NCBI GenBank assembly: GCA_029216955.1
Contig: JANAVB010023996.1
Span: 16,916,142-16,980,141 of the forward strand
DNA length: 64,000 bases
Direction: 5' to 3'
Source of the DNA: Iris pallida
Lineage: Eukaryota; Streptophyta; Magnoliopsida; Asparagales; Iridaceae
Within the stretch, counting starts at the first letter, position 1. Each line of letters begins with the position of its first letter. The notes beneath the pieces were generated by a model. The model made no database searches. It was not told the origin of the DNA and saw only the letters and a list, made by a program, of their open reading frames with translations. Position numbers and translations under genes: made by a program. Positions 11,384-23,262 of the stretch are shown here, one piece after another.

Positions 11384-13765
11384 TGTCACGCCCATAACAT
11401 TATGTCATGCCCTGCTCCTGTAGGAGCGATCGTCCTCGCTAAGGCGTGATGTCGCACGAGCCTAGATTGCGCTCGTGTAAGGCGGGTTCCATAACGGCCG
11501 ATTTCTGCGGCTGTGACGGGGTCGTCGCACAGAAGTCCCATGCAGAGACATTGAATAATAGCAGCAAAAATTTCAAAGCAAAACACAAGTTATTCAAAGA
11601 AGCTCTTTATTGATATTGAAACAAAGATTACAAAGGACACAAGGCCAAGATTACAAGTCTCTTGAGCTCACTTTCTTCATACTACAAGTTCACTCTGCTC
11701 TCTCTCATCTCTCGATATAATGCTTGAGCCAGCGGAAGCTTCGGAAGGCAACGTCCATACATTATGTCCCGTATAAGTCTTGACTCCATGATGTCGCACG
11801 CTTCGAATCGCCAAAGAACTCCATGCCTTGACGCATCCAAGCGAGCTCCGCGCCATGAGCTTTTACCTGTGCCTGCACATGGAAACTATGTGGGTGTCAG
11901 TACTCAACTGTACTGGTCGAATGAGCTCCTCGCCCACCCATACAAAACCAACACGTTTGATTTATTTTGTGCAACATAGTCCTTTCTTATTAATTGTCTT
12001 TCTACTCTTGCCTTAGGATCAGTTTTAGGACAGACGCCTTGGCCTATTTTGTGTCTCAAGACCATTTCGTGCTTGCAACGCAACGTTAACATATATCTTG
12101 TCTTTAGACTCTTCTCGTACCGACAACGTTAACCTATCAAGTCGTGTTTGCCTTACGGCTAAAAATCAGAGATGCAACTATACGATGAGGCTCCATTTTT
12201 GTATAACCGTGCTACAAACCCTTGCTGATACCATGCCTCGTAACTCAGTAAGACTTAACCATATCGTTGCCTCGCGGCCCTTGCTACTTTGATCATCAAC
12301 TGATCAAATCGAGACTTGTGAACTTAGTGTCACTTAACCATCTTGCCTTGCGGCGATTCCTGACTTAAACCCGAGACGACTCAATCCAACTTGTGTAACT
12401 CTATGCCAACATCTTAAGGCTCGACGCCACAACTCTTGTCGAAGCACGACGCTTATGTTGATGGCAAATCTTAGGCCCAAACATTCCTTGTGTTCTAACT
12501 TGTACACACACCTTCAACTTGACTCCTTGATATAGTGCACTCAAGACTCGACTCAATCCAAAGGCACACTCACGGATTGCCGCCCGTGCCGACTCATCTA
12601 TATGAACTTGGTCATTAGCACGACAAGCTATCTTGGACCTTCATTGGATATGAGGGTACGTTCGTCAAACGAGGCACAATCTTGCCGAATTTCTCCTAAT
12701 ATCCGCTCTACGGCGCACCCCTTGGGCCAGGTCGCACACCATCCAAGGGTCCCGTAGGCACGTGTTTCTCCTAGGCTAGACTAGTCCCCCGTGGCCACGG
12801 GTACCGTCTGAGGAACAAAAATCAAATCCTTGTGCACCGGTACACAAGTTGTCTAATGACCATGCAGACTCGACCCACTTCTTCATTTCAGGACCGTTTG
12901 ATTGTCTTTACTTTCATTGTTTTACTATCTTTTGAGTTCCACATTTAAGACTTCTATCATTTGAGACCCCTCGACGACCCACGGTCGCGAGCATTCTTTC
13001 TATGTTACCATATCATTTCATTCAACTCATGAATGCCTATTCGATAGTCCTTTCTCTAAACTCATTAAATCAGCCGTGGTTCATGCCTTAACGCTAAGTC
13101 TGTGCATCGTGCCTCGAAATCGACTTACGTTCTATGTGACGCTATCGCCCAAGTCATACCTCATATGACGGGCCTTGGGATCGTGAGACTATTTAACTTG
13201 ACAACCACAGAATGAGCGGGACAGGACTTGGAATGACTTAGGTCGACTGGCATAACTTTGCCTAACTTACTCAAGCCTACAACTTAACCCGAGGGACGAG
13301 CAAAGGCTATGCCAAGCCTTGCGCAGTGCAAGCGTGCATGCTTTATCGAGCATTTATGCGGGCGACGCCTATGAGTTAGTCAAGTTCATAGTTTTGTGTC
13401 GAAGACCAACTTTCCTTCTCCCAAGCCACGGGACGAAGGACCGAGTGTCATTTTTAAAGCATGTCGTACACCAACTCTAAGCCGACCATTGGACCTTTTT
13501 TCATGTTCTAACTTATTTCAACCCGTCGGGATTATTCCCTTAGCTATGTGGATTCGTCTCTTTTATTATCAAGCCTATTGTGCAAGTTAAAAACACGCAA
13601 TTTATTATGTGAGGCTAAGATGAGGCAAGTTTACTAAAACTATCCCACCTGAGCAAGCGGTCGCCTCGACCGAGCGATGCCTCCAAGCAAGCCGTTGTAA
13701 GGCTAAGTCCGAACGCCGTCGGCATTTCGATTCCTCCGATTGACTGAGCGGGATGGGGCACTACA
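11384..13765 (-). mobile_element. Solo LTR (2382 bp) related to element C, inserted in B gag
   Basis: Ends are TGTCACGCCC and GCACTACA with a perfect 5-bp TSD and no internal region, the signature of LTR-LTR recombination. On the minus strand it starts TGTAGTGCCCC and ends like C's LTR: GGAGCG, CGATCGCTCC and GGCCTAGATTGCGCCCG-like words are shared. A poly(A)-type signal, AATATCAATAAAGAG (minus, around 11607-11621), is also shared with C. It is an older relative of C with much lower similarity than C's two LTRs have to each other. Small open frames inside it are not conserved. Confidence 0.88.
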
Positions 13766-13770
13766 GTAGG

Positions 13771-14288
13771 GGCAGAAATAGGCCATTCAGTGTGCCTTAT
13801 ATGGGAAGCCGGGGCATACCCGAGAGGTCTATAGTATGAGGTTGGGCGTTTGCCTGTTCTGTGGAGTGTCTGACCATCAGCTGAAGAATTGCCCTGTTTA
13901 TACAGCCAAGGGAGGTCAGGATAGAGCACCACCTGCTAGAGCTCCAGCTGGACCTACAGTTCAGCAGAGGAGTCTGCCACTTCAGACGAAGCAGCAGCAT
14001 TTTACCCAGCATCAGAGGGGAGCACCCCAGGATAGAGCATTCGCACTGGCAGTTGAGGAGGCTGAGCCCGTAGCAGATGTAGTGGCATGTTCTGTTCTAC
14101 TTGATTTTTTTTCTGCATTAGCTTTGTTTGACTCTGGTTCTACGCACAGTTTTGTGTCTTTTTCTTTTGTTCTTAGACACAATATTATTGCTAAATTTCT
14201 GGATAGCACTTACAAGTTTATGACCGGAGGAGGCATTATCCTGGTCAATAATATTTGCAAGGGACGGAGAGTTACACTGGAAGGCTAG
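13771..14288 (+). pseudogene. gag C-terminus (zinc knuckles) and protease of B
   Basis: After the solo LTR the frame continues with a ruined first knuckle (CALYGKPGH) and an intact second one, CLFCGVSDHQLKNC (CX2CX4HX4C), which binds RNA through zinc. Then comes the aspartic protease with catalytic motif LFDSGSTHSFVS, which would cleave the polyprotein. An open stretch runs 13836-14288 and ends at a TAG at 14286. The first knuckle has lost its second Cys and its last Cys. Confidence 0.8.
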
Positions 14289-15840
14289 GACTTAAGTACG
14301 TATTTGCTCGTGATGCCACTTCCGAGCTATGATATGGTACTCGAAATGGATTATTTGAGCAGGAACCATGCTAGTATAGACTGTAGAGGAGGCAGAGTTT
14401 TGTTTAGACCGCCGGAAGAGCCAGAGTTTGTGTTTGCCAAAGGAGCAGCTGAGCTGGGAGTTGGTTTTTATGGAGCCTTATTGGCGGTACAGGAATTGCC
14501 ACATCCATTGATAGCAGGGTTCTTGGATGTTTTCCTCGAGGAGTTGCCTGGGATGCCGCCAGACAGAGATGTTGAGTTCTCTATAGACTTAGTGTTAGGC
14601 GCTGAGCCTATTTCACAACATGTCTATAGGGTCGACAACAGCGAGTTGGCAGATCTAAAAAAGCAAGTCGATGAGCTGCAGGACAAGGGTTTCATCAGAT
14701 CCAGTTCTTCACCTTGGGGCACACTTATTCTATTTGTACCAAAGAAGGATGGTATGGTACATATATGTATCGACTACATAGCGCTCAACAACCTCACTAT
14801 CAAGAATAAGTACCCGTTGCGGAGGATTGACGACTTGTTTGATCAGTTGAGCGGTGCGAAGGTGTTTTCAAAGATAGACTTGAGGTTCGGTTATCATCAG
14901 CTGAAGGTGAAGCAGGAAGATATTCCAAAGACGGCTTTTTGAACTCGGTACGGCCAGTACGAGTTCACCTTTATGCCATTTGGGTTGACCAACGCCCCAA
15001 CAGTGTTCATAAACTTGATGAATAAGGTATTCCATTAGTACCTTGACAAGTTCGTGGTGGTCTTCATAGATGACATCTTGGTATACTCGAAGATGCCAGA
15101 GGGGCGCGAGGAGCATCTGTGGATTGTGCTAGAGACTATGAGAAGGGAGCAACTCTATGGGAAGCTTTCGAAGTACGAGTTCTTCCTAGGGCAGGTAGAG
15201 TTCTTGGGTCATGTTGTGACCAATCATGGGATCTCAGTGGACCCGAAAAAGATTTTAGCAGTGGAGTCTTGGTCCACATCCAGTTTAGTCATCGAGATTC
15301 GGAGCTTTCTGGGTCTAACAGGCTATTATTGGAAGTTCATCCAGGACTTCTTTCGAATTATAGAGCCAATGACTAGACTCACCAGGAAGGATGTGGAGTT
15401 CGTCTGGACTGAGGAGTGTCAGGATGCCTTCGATAAGATGAAGAAGAGGTTGACCTCAGCTCCTATATTGATGTTGCCATCTGGGACTGGTGGTTTCACG
15501 ATCTACAATGACGCTTTTGGGAAGGGCTTGGGTTGCATTCTTCAACAGCACAGAAAGGTGATTGCCTATGCATCTAGTCAGTTACGTCCTCATGAGAAGA
15601 ACTACACTACCCACGATCTGGAGTTGGTAGCTGTTATCTTTGCTTTGAAGTTGTGGAAGCATTACCTGTACGGAGAGCGAGTTGAGATCTTCACAGATCA
15701 CAAGAGCTTGAAGTACATGTTCACTCAGAAGGAGTTGAACATGAGGCGGAGATGGTGGCTTGATCTGATGAAGGACTTTGATATCTCATTGTAGTACCAT
15801 CTAGGAAGGCCAACGTAGTTGCAGATGCCTTGAGCAGGTA
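14289..15840 (+). pseudogene. Reverse transcriptase and RNase H of B (degenerate)
   Basis: Two open stretches, 14304-14942 and 15054-15794, carry the RT: a [15 protein letters not shown] linker, [23 protein letters not shown], then the catalytic [11 protein letters not shown]. RNase H follows: [27 protein letters not shown]. In-frame stops at 14940 (TGA, from Arg CGA), 15037 (TAG) and 15792 (TAG) interrupt it. The RNase H motif reads YNDAF where A and D have YCDAS. A 1-bp loss near 15800 (CTAGGAAGG against CTCAGGGAAGG in A) shifts the frame before the VVADALSR segment. This copy is dead. Confidence 0.85.
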
Positions 15841-17466
15841 TCCAGTTGCTATGTCTTTGACGGCAGATCGTCATCTTTTGGCCGATCTAGATAGTTTGGT
15901 ATCGAGGTGATTGTTCGGGCATAGAGATTTAGATGTAGGGCTTACAGATTCAGTCTAAGTTGATAGATAGAGTCAGATCAGTATAGTATGATAATGTTGC
16001 CCTGAGGAGCATCAGGGAGCAGGTACGGGCATATTTATTAGACGATTTCTCTATAGCCGAAGATGGGTCGCTGAGGCACGATGCTAGACTGTGCGTTCTG
16101 AGTGGAGAGCTTCGAGAGGAGGTTCTTCAGGAAGCGCATCGATCTCAGTACTCTATGCATCCTGGAGCCAACAAGATGTACAGAGACCTGAGAGAGCACG
16201 TATGGTGGTATGGCATGAAGCGAGAGGTAGCTCAGTTTGTATCTCGCTGCTTGGTGTGTCAATAGGTAAAAGCCGAGATACAGAGGCCAGGTGGGTTGCT
16301 ACAGCCACTACCCATTCCAGAGTGGAAGTGGGAACACATCACCATGGACTTTGTGTCTGGACTTCCACGATCTCCTTGAGGGAAAGACGCAATATGGGTC
16401 ATCATTGATAGGTTGACCAAATCGGCCCACTTCTTGCCTTTCAAAGTGGGATTGTCTACGGAGAGGCTGGTAGAGATGTATGTATGGCAGATAGTCAGAT
16501 TGCACGGAGTTTCGATGGGCATAGTCTCAGATTGGGATAGTCACTTTACTTTCCACTTTTAGAGGAGTTTGCAGGCTAGCTTGGGCACCCAACTCAAGTT
16601 CAATACCACGTATCACCTCCAGACAGACGGGCAGTCGGAGAGGACCATCCAGACTCTCGAGGATATGCTTCGCACGTGTGTGTTAGACCTCAAAGGTTCT
16701 TGGAAGGATCATCTTCACCTGGTAGAGTTCACTTACAACAACAGCTATCAGGCCAGTATAGAGATGTCGTCATTTGAGGCTCTATACGGATGGAGATGTC
16801 GTACTCCTTTGTTATGGGACGATGTCGGCAAGAGAATGTTGCTTGGCCCGGAGATGGTAGTAGATGTAGCGGAGAAGGTTAGATTGATCAGGGACATACT
16901 TCGGGTGGCTCGGGATAGACAGCGGCATTGGGCCGATAGCCACCAGAGACCGTTAGAGTTCGAGGTTAGTTTCAGTTTTTTGTTGTGCTTGCTTGTGATT
17001 GTTTGTTTAGGTTTTATGTGCTGAGTTTTGGTTTTGTGTCTAGGTTGGTGATATGGTGTTCCTGAGGATTTCTCTAACACGTGGCACGATTCGCTTTGGC
17101 AGGGGCGGGAAGCTTAGTTCGCGCTACATCGGGCATTTCACTATCCTTGAAAGGGTCAGTGCAGTAGCCTATCGACTAGACTTGCTGCCTATGCTCGAGG
17201 GAGTGCATAATGTGTTCCATGTGTCGCAACTGAGGTGGTACGTGGCAGATCCTAGCCCTATATTGGATCATTCTGCGATAAAGGTGGGGCCTACTCTCAA
17301 CTATCCAGAACAGCCTATGAAGATTCTGGATCGTCGGAAGAAGGTGCTCCGGAACCAGGTTGTACCCTTGGTTCGTGTTGCATGGACGCACCACTCTCTA
17401 GGTGAGTCTTCCTGGGAGAGGGAGGATGACATACGGGAGCGTTTCCCTTATCTTTTTGAGCCTTAA
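15841..17466 (+). pseudogene. Integrase and chromodomain of B, with a putative intron
   Basis: The HHCC zinc module is recognisable (HPGANKMYRDLREH, then CLVCQ) but followed by TAG at 16264 and other stops. The DDE core is visible at MDFVSG, SDWDS (second Asp region) and [12 protein letters not shown]. An open stretch (16569-17024) runs to HQRPLEFE at 16964. The frame then resumes at 17044 as VGDMVFLRISL, followed by a GPY/F-like segment (KLSSRYIGHFTI) and the chromodomain (ILDRRKKVLRNQV, WERED), ending at TAA 17464-17466. The 79 bp between look like a spliceosomal intron. The chromodomain would direct insertion to modified histones. Confidence 0.82.
16965..17043 (+). other. Putative GT-AG intron in B integrase (79 bp)
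   Basis: The exon boundary is GAG|GTTAGT and the end is TGTCTAG|GTTGGTGAT. The segment is T-rich and not a multiple of three. Removing it joins FE to VGD exactly as in intron-less D (PLEFSVGD). A has a different-length insert at the same place. Confidence 0.65.
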
Positions 17467-17540
17467 GGTATATGTTCTATTTATTTTCTGCTTGTGTTTT
17501 CTGCGTTGGTTTATTTTAATTTCGAGAAAGAAATTTTTTA

Positions 17541-17553
17541 GTGGGGGTAGATT
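17541..17553 (+). other. Polypurine tract of B
   Basis: GTGGGGGTAGATT directly precedes the 3' LTR start TGTCACTTCC. The upstream TTTCGAGAAAGAAATTT is a decayed form of the TTTCGAGGACGAAATT motif found in A, D, F and E. This purine run primes plus-strand DNA synthesis. Confidence 0.8.
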
Positions 17554-18910
17554 TGTCACTTCCAGTTTTCATAAATAAGGGTAAAATAGTCATTTTCTAT
17601 ATTCTATTATTTTTTGTGAATATTTACTTATTAACATTGTTATTTGGGGATTAGTTTAGTCGGGTTTGATTTTTGTCTAGTTTCGACTTGTGTTAGTGGT
17701 CCGGGTAGCTTAAACTCTAGTCGGGATCCAAAGATTAGTTAGACATGGCCCACAAATCCCACTAATTAGTCTAGTACAATTAGGCTAATCCTACATGACT
17801 AGATTGGTTCATTTAGATATTAGAACTTGACCCTTTTGACCCTAAACCTTGGCATGACTTAACCCAAGGGAGACTAGTTGAAGGCAACTTGGACTTTTCC
17901 CAAGGCCCAAACTAGGGCTACATGGCTGGCCACTTGAGGATAGGGTCTCTCTACCTTTTTATTTCAATAGTAGCCTCTTTCTTTTCATTTTGAGTTATTC
18001 CCCAAACTTGAGAGCTTCTCTCTTGATTTGATCTCACAAATCAAGTCATTCTTCCTCTATTCCACTCAATCTACCAAAGCGAATGTGCTAGCTTGGAGTG
18101 GGGAGCAAGGAGCTAGGAGAGCAGTCCAATTTCTAAGAGTTCTCGTATCAAAACCGTGTCCTTTGGTTGAATCATTGGGATCCAACTCCCAATATATAAA
18201 ACCTTCTCTCTAATTCATCTTTCCTTGCATTTTTGATAGTTTTGCATTCATAAGAACCATCCCCATGCATGAACCACCATTAGGATTGTTCTCGAGGCTC
18301 TTTTGAGTCCTCAATAGGAATTTGGGATAGGTTTGGTGTTCCCCATGTAGAGATTCCAAAGGAGGCACCCCATGTGTTTGTTTTTATGCTCATTAGGCTT
18401 ATTTGTCTTTTAATTTCATATTTACATATGTTAGAGAGTAGATTAACCATGGTTAGGATGTTTAGATTAGCTTTCATTTGTATACCAATGTTTGAATCTA
18501 TGTATTATGGCCTACAAGTCCTATTTTTATGTAATGATATCAAATAGGGTTATTTATAAATAGCCCCCTATGGTTTGTACGCATTTTGGTAACTGCCCCC
18601 GTTGTATTAAAAACAAAGAACACCCCCCTGGCTGCTTAATTTTTCACTTATTTTCTTCTATGCACCAGGAGGGTGCAACTAATTAACTCTATAAACTAGG
18701 GAGTGTTCTTTATTTTTAAAACAACGGGGACAGTTACCAAAATACGTACAAACCATAGGGGGTACAACTAATTAACTCTATCAAATATTGCTATGTATAT
18801 GTTATTGGACTGTTTTAGGGTTGATATTGTTGTATACTTATTAAGTGGTATTTGATGTTGGATATATTTTAGGAAGTGAGTGTTAGAGAGGGGGTTTTGA
18901 TATGTTATAT

Positions 18911-18945
<35 letters not shown>

Positions 18946-19077
18946 TGTTTAGAGAGGGGAATGTTGATGTAAGATATTAGAGTGTTTTAGTGTTTGTGTG
19001 TGAATGTTTGATTGAGTGTTAATGTAGTGGTGTGAGTGTGTGTATATGTGTAGAAGTAAGGGGGGACTGTGCTGCAG

Positions 19078-19290
19078 ATAGTGGCAGCAAAGCAGCCAAT
19101 TTGAGGCTTCAATGTGCAGCCATATTAGGCCATAGCAGCAGCAGCAGAATAATGGAGGCCTGTAGCAGCCTTCACTGTAATTAGGTGCAGCAGCAACAGC
19201 TGATGTTCTATGGGCACAGCAGCAGCTGTTGTGCAATGGGCATAGCAGCATGATATACAGCAGCAGCAGTTGTAGACATGGGCAGCAAGT
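19078..19290 (+). repeat. CAG/GCAGCA triplet-rich segment in the B LTR
   Basis: Imperfect GCAGCAGCAG runs alternate with GGCAGCAA and ATGGGC words. The LTR of G has the inverse complement at the matching location, so it was present in a common ancestor and drifts in length. The Cys/Leu-rich open frames here are repeat artefacts. Confidence 0.75.
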
Positions 19291-19854
19291 GGCAGCCATT
19301 GCTTTAGCCCTTTAACCTCCTTTCCCATTAACCCATAGCCCCTTGTTAGTAGAGGACTAAGGTATTGTTAGAGTGTTGATAGTTAGTATAAGTTATCTAT
19401 GTTAGATATATCTTAGAAGTTAGTTTGTATAGATAGTGGATTAGTTAGTAAGTTAACTAGATATATATTAGAGTTAGTATGTTAGATGGTTACGAGTTAG
19501 GATACTAGATAGGATAGGTATCTTAGAATACTAAAGTTGGTATCTTAGGGTATTGGCTTTACCTTTACCAAGGTAAAGTGGTTTACCCTATTGTAAGGTA
19601 AGGTATTGAGTTACCTTCATGGTATTGGGTTTACCTAGAGACTAAGGGTAAGTATCTATGATATTGTTTAGCTAGTAGCTTAGGATAGTTCTAGATATCT
19701 AGGATTGGGTATTGGGTATTAAGGTATATATTTACCTAGACTAAGGTATTTGACTTCCGACCAAGGTATTGGTATTGGGATACCAACAGGACCAAGGTAT
19801 ATGGTATCTTGGTAGGTAAAGGTTAGGAATAGAATACTTAGACTAGATTTGACC

Positions 19855-20085
19855 TTATTTGACCAAAGTTAAATGTTTTGACTGAAAGTCAACTGCAAGT
19901 CAATATTGGACCTAGATTGAACTAGGAGTTGACTAGAGTTGACCAAAAGTCAATTGTGAGTCAACCATTAGCCTAGTTTGACCTAGATTGGACTAAGAGT
20001 TTACCAGAGTTGACCAAAAGTCAACTGTAAGTCAACCTTTGACCCAGTTTGACCTATTTTAACTTGGTTTGACTGAGTTTGACCT
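19855..20085. promoter_or_regulatory. TTGAC/GTCAA (W-box-like) cluster in the B LTR
   Basis: About 17 TTGAC or GTCAA words in 230 bp, for example GTTGACCAAAAGTCAACTG. The cluster sits just upstream of the predicted exon at 20163. WRKY binding is inferred from the motif only. Confidence 0.45.
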
Positions 20086-20214
20086 AGATTGCATAGCATA
20101 CACTAGAAAATCCTGCCATACACTGTTAAACCCTAATTAACTCATGTATATCTCATCTTTAGGTCTGTGACTTCACTCTGAGCATCGATTCTCATTGACA
20201 GCTCAGGACCGCAG

Positions 20215-20957
20215 GCAAGTACATTCTCTGATAGTTTTTATTGTCTTGATATCTACTATATCCGATTTAGTTGTAGTATTTTACTTTATTTCCGATACGA
20301 TTGTACACGGACTAGTATACGTCGGATCCTATCATGAGATGTTATTCCTGGACTTTCCTAGTATATGGGTGCATTGTTCGATCTTGTTTCCTACACTTGT
20401 AAAGACACCGATTTGGAAGTGGGTTGGCCTCCTGCTTTTGAATCCCGTGTCATGACGTGTCATGTTCAGATCCATTATACTATTCGAGGATGGAGAAGTT
20501 ATTAGTGGTTATATGATCAATACCCCTCTTGTATTCTCTTGTTCACTTGTTCATAGCTCCACCCTCACTACACGTAGGGTGTAGTCTGATCTGATACTAC
20601 TTGTTCATAGCTTTCCATTATGGCCGGCCTGATCATGTTTCCATATATTTTCTGTTCATAGCCGGTCAAATGGAATAGCCTAATCCAAACCCGAGCGGAT
20701 CACATAACGCGCTAATATCTCAAGGCACTGTTTACGTTTATATTATACATCAGATATTTATGTACTATTTTACATTCCAGTTTTTCATACCCTGACATAA
20801 TATCCAGTTTTACATATACTGCTTATTTCTAGTCTTGATATTTTATCTTATATTCCATTATGATTGTCTCTTATAGAATTTGTCAATTCACATGGAACTG
20901 ATGTTAGCATTTATACTTGCTCATATCCTGACAGGATAACCTCGTAGATGTTTACAG
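20215..20957 (+). other. Predicted GC-AG intron in the B LTR
   Basis: Donor ACCGCAG|GCAAGTA fits the strong consensus known for GC-AG introns. The acceptor is TTTACAG ending at 20957 (743 bp). CTGAC at 20928-20932 places the branch adenine 26 nt before the AG. The upstream exon is 20163-20214, after a TCATCTTTAG acceptor. In B that exon carries a TGA in the conserved frame. Confidence 0.5.
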
Positions 20958-21067
20958 ATGATATAGATGCTGATTGCTCGACCGTCTATGGGTTTGGCAT
21001 AGACGGTGAGTACGACATGGACATCCCTGTAAAGTCGGTGCCCATTAAGGACGCACCATCTGTTTAG
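20958..21067 (+). other. Acidic reading frame in the B 3' LTR
   Basis: 35 codons after the acceptor, ending TAG at 21065-21067, in the same phase as A, D, E and G. It resembles the 5' LTR copy of B, with changes such as VEPVPIED to VKSVPIKD. The A frame at 26622 shares the pattern acidic run, C-x-T-x-Y-G, acidic run. No AUG was found in frame. Confidence 0.4.
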
Positions 21068-21420
21068 ACTTAGACTAGTTAGGTTTGACTGGACTGCATT
21101 CCAACTAGTACTTGACACTTGTAGTATATTCTATATTAGGATTTGTGTTATGTATTGAACTCTGAACTTGTGTTGTGACTTTGCATCTATTTCCAGTTTA
21201 TCTTTCCATCATATTTTATCATATTTCGGGCTATCTTTCTTAGATGTCTTGTGATTGAGTTATGACTTTATACATCCGTGCGAAGATGACAGGTTTATAT
21301 ATTGTGTCTAGATTGTATATTGTAGTTGACCTATACATCGTTCTACCGCCGACTCTGAGGCGTAGGCTGGACGTACCCACGTGTTCGTACCCCTAATCAG
21401 GGTACGGTTATGACACATAG

Positions 21421-22309
21421 TCTAAAGTAGCCTTTGGAAACTCCATTGATGAGCATGGATAGTGATGAGGAGGTGATGCATGTTATGATCAAAGCATTAG
21501 TGTGCCCCCGTATGCCCATTCCATATAAGATCGATTTGATGAACGACCACGATAGTCGATCATATGCTTTTGACATGTCGATTTTTATAACAAAAGAGTT
21601 CTTCTTCTTCGGAAAGGTCTTCATTGCGTGGATGATCTCCTGAGCAATAATGATGTTGTCTGTAATCTGTCTGTCTGGGACGAAAGCATTCTGGAATTTG
21701 GAGATGAATTGGGCCATTAGAGGTCGAAGTTTGGAAGTAAGGATTTTGGAGATTGCCTTGTATGCTACATTGCACAGAGAAATTAGTCGAAAGTCGGCCG
21801 GGGTGGATGGGTTGGTTTTCTTTGGGATGTGCATAATATTAGTGTGGTTAATCTCATCTGGGAGCTTTGCTTCAGCGAAGAAAAGCTTGATGCTGGCCAT
21901 TACCTCGTTGCCGACGACTTGCCAGTTCCGTTGATAGAAGCTCACAGGGTAGCCGTCCAACCCTGGCACCTTCGTCGGTCCTATGCTCATAATGGTTTGT
22001 TGGATCTCCTCGTCATCCGGAATCCTACCCAAGGAGATGTTGGCTTCTGAATCAATTGGGCTGGAGGAGATGTTGAATGAGGGTTCCATAGGGGCTGCGT
22101 CATCTATGCAGAAGATGGCTTTAAAATGATCGAGGAACATGGCAACGATCTGCATTTGGTCGGTGGTCCATGTGCCATCCGGTAATCATAGGGATCGAAT
22201 CTCGTTTCTCCTTTTTTTGAATGGTAGCCTTAGCAAAAAAATATATAGTATTCTTATCCCCGTCTTTAATCCACTGGCATCTGTTGCGTTGTCTCCAATA
22301 GGCTCTATC
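21421..22309 (-). pseudogene. Plant L1-type LINE fragment, reverse transcriptase part
   Basis: On the minus strand, the run from 22309 reads WRQRNRCQWIKDGDKNT, the linker before RT in plant LINEs. From about 22155 it reads GLDGYPVSFYQRNW, FRLISLCNVAYKAISKIL, QNAFVPDRQITDNI and KIDMSKAYDRLSW, the standard fingers and palm motifs. It stops near 21400 at the B LTR, so the catalytic YxDD block and the rest of ORF2 are missing. There is a frame break between the two open stretches. B probably inserted into this LINE. The LINE is joined at its other end to a gypsy fragment. Confidence 0.8.
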
Positions 22310-23262
22310 TACTCCCACAAGATCGTTACCAGTAAGTATATTGAGCCTTACTGATAATGACTCGGGCTCCAGTCCCCACAAGCCAAGCACAATCCCTATG
22401 CTCTGCGACACTCGGATACTACATGTCCTGGCTTCCCACAATGAGTGCAGCCCATTGCGGAAGACTGCTTCTGCTTCTGTTGCTGAGGATACGTCATTTC
22501 CAAGTATTGAACTGACGAAATTGGGGTCACCCTCCTAGGAACTCCAATGGTCAAAGCCCTAGCTGCCGGGGCTGTTGCTGATGACTGCGATATCTGCCCA
22601 TGGGACCTCTTCCTACCTCCGGCTTGATCTACTATCCTCTGATAAGTATACTCATGCCTCTTCGCTGCTCGCAAGACGGCATCAAACGTCTGGTGCTCAA
22701 ACTTCTCCACTGATATAATGAACTCTAGGTGGAGTCCCTGCTGGAATCGTTGCGCTCCGTCCAATTTGGTTGCCACCAAAGCGGGAGCAAACTGACTAAG
22801 TCTAGAAAACTCGGCCGCATATCCATCGACCGTCCTTCCCATTTGCTTAAGATTAGTGAATCTCGTCTGCAGATCATAGCGAGCTACTGTATCAAAATAC
22901 TTCGTCTAGAACTTGTCGCTGAATACCGCCCACAAAACAGGCATCGCCAAACCCACTGCTAGCATCGCCCACCAGGTATGGGCTAAGTCCAATAATTACA
23001 GGCGCACAACGGCCACATTCTCATCTTCAGGAATCCTAGCTGCTTCCAGGATAACCTCTGTATCATGAAGCCATGCATCAGCAGCAATAACATCTTCATT
23101 TTTGTTAGAAAGGAGGGTTCAGGCGCTTGAAGTTGTTGGCTGCATTGTTCCCTTGATAACCAACTCTTCCCATAGCATCCTGTACTGTCTGGTGCAGGGC
23201 ATCGCCCCGACGATCCTGTGACGCAAGCAATTCTCGGATGAGCCCTACCGAAACTCCATTGT
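22310..23262 (-). pseudogene. gag-protease fragment of another Ty3/gypsy element, minus
   Basis: Minus frames give NNFKRLNPPF, AADAWLHDTEVILEAARIP, then an open stretch (22842-22396) with MGRTVDGYAAEFSRLSQFAP, AQRFQQGLHLEF and the knuckle CTHCGKPGHVVSEC. A second knuckle start (GLCLACGD) is followed, after a gap, by [13 protein letters not shown], which matches the protease region of D. Several stops interrupt it. It is closest to D and E in gag style but clearly older. The sequence passes straight into LINE at about 22307-22310. The A element inserted at its other end (CAGGA at 23263-23267 is the candidate TSD). Confidence 0.78.

Larger units (their letters stand above)
17554..21415 (+). mobile_element. 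3' LTR of element B (3862 bp)
   Basis: It runs from TGTCACTTCC to GGTTATGACA. Landmarks are a TATA-like CAATATATAAAA near 18190, a (GT)n run at 18912-18943, CAG/GCAGCA triplets at 19078-19290, a TTGAC cluster at about 19855-20085, a predicted 52-nt exon at 20163-20214, a GC-AG intron at 20215-20957 and an acidic frame at 20958-21067. Next to the 5' LTR pieces it shows many transitions, so B is old. The five bases after it (CATAG) would be its TSD, not testable here. Confidence 0.88.
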
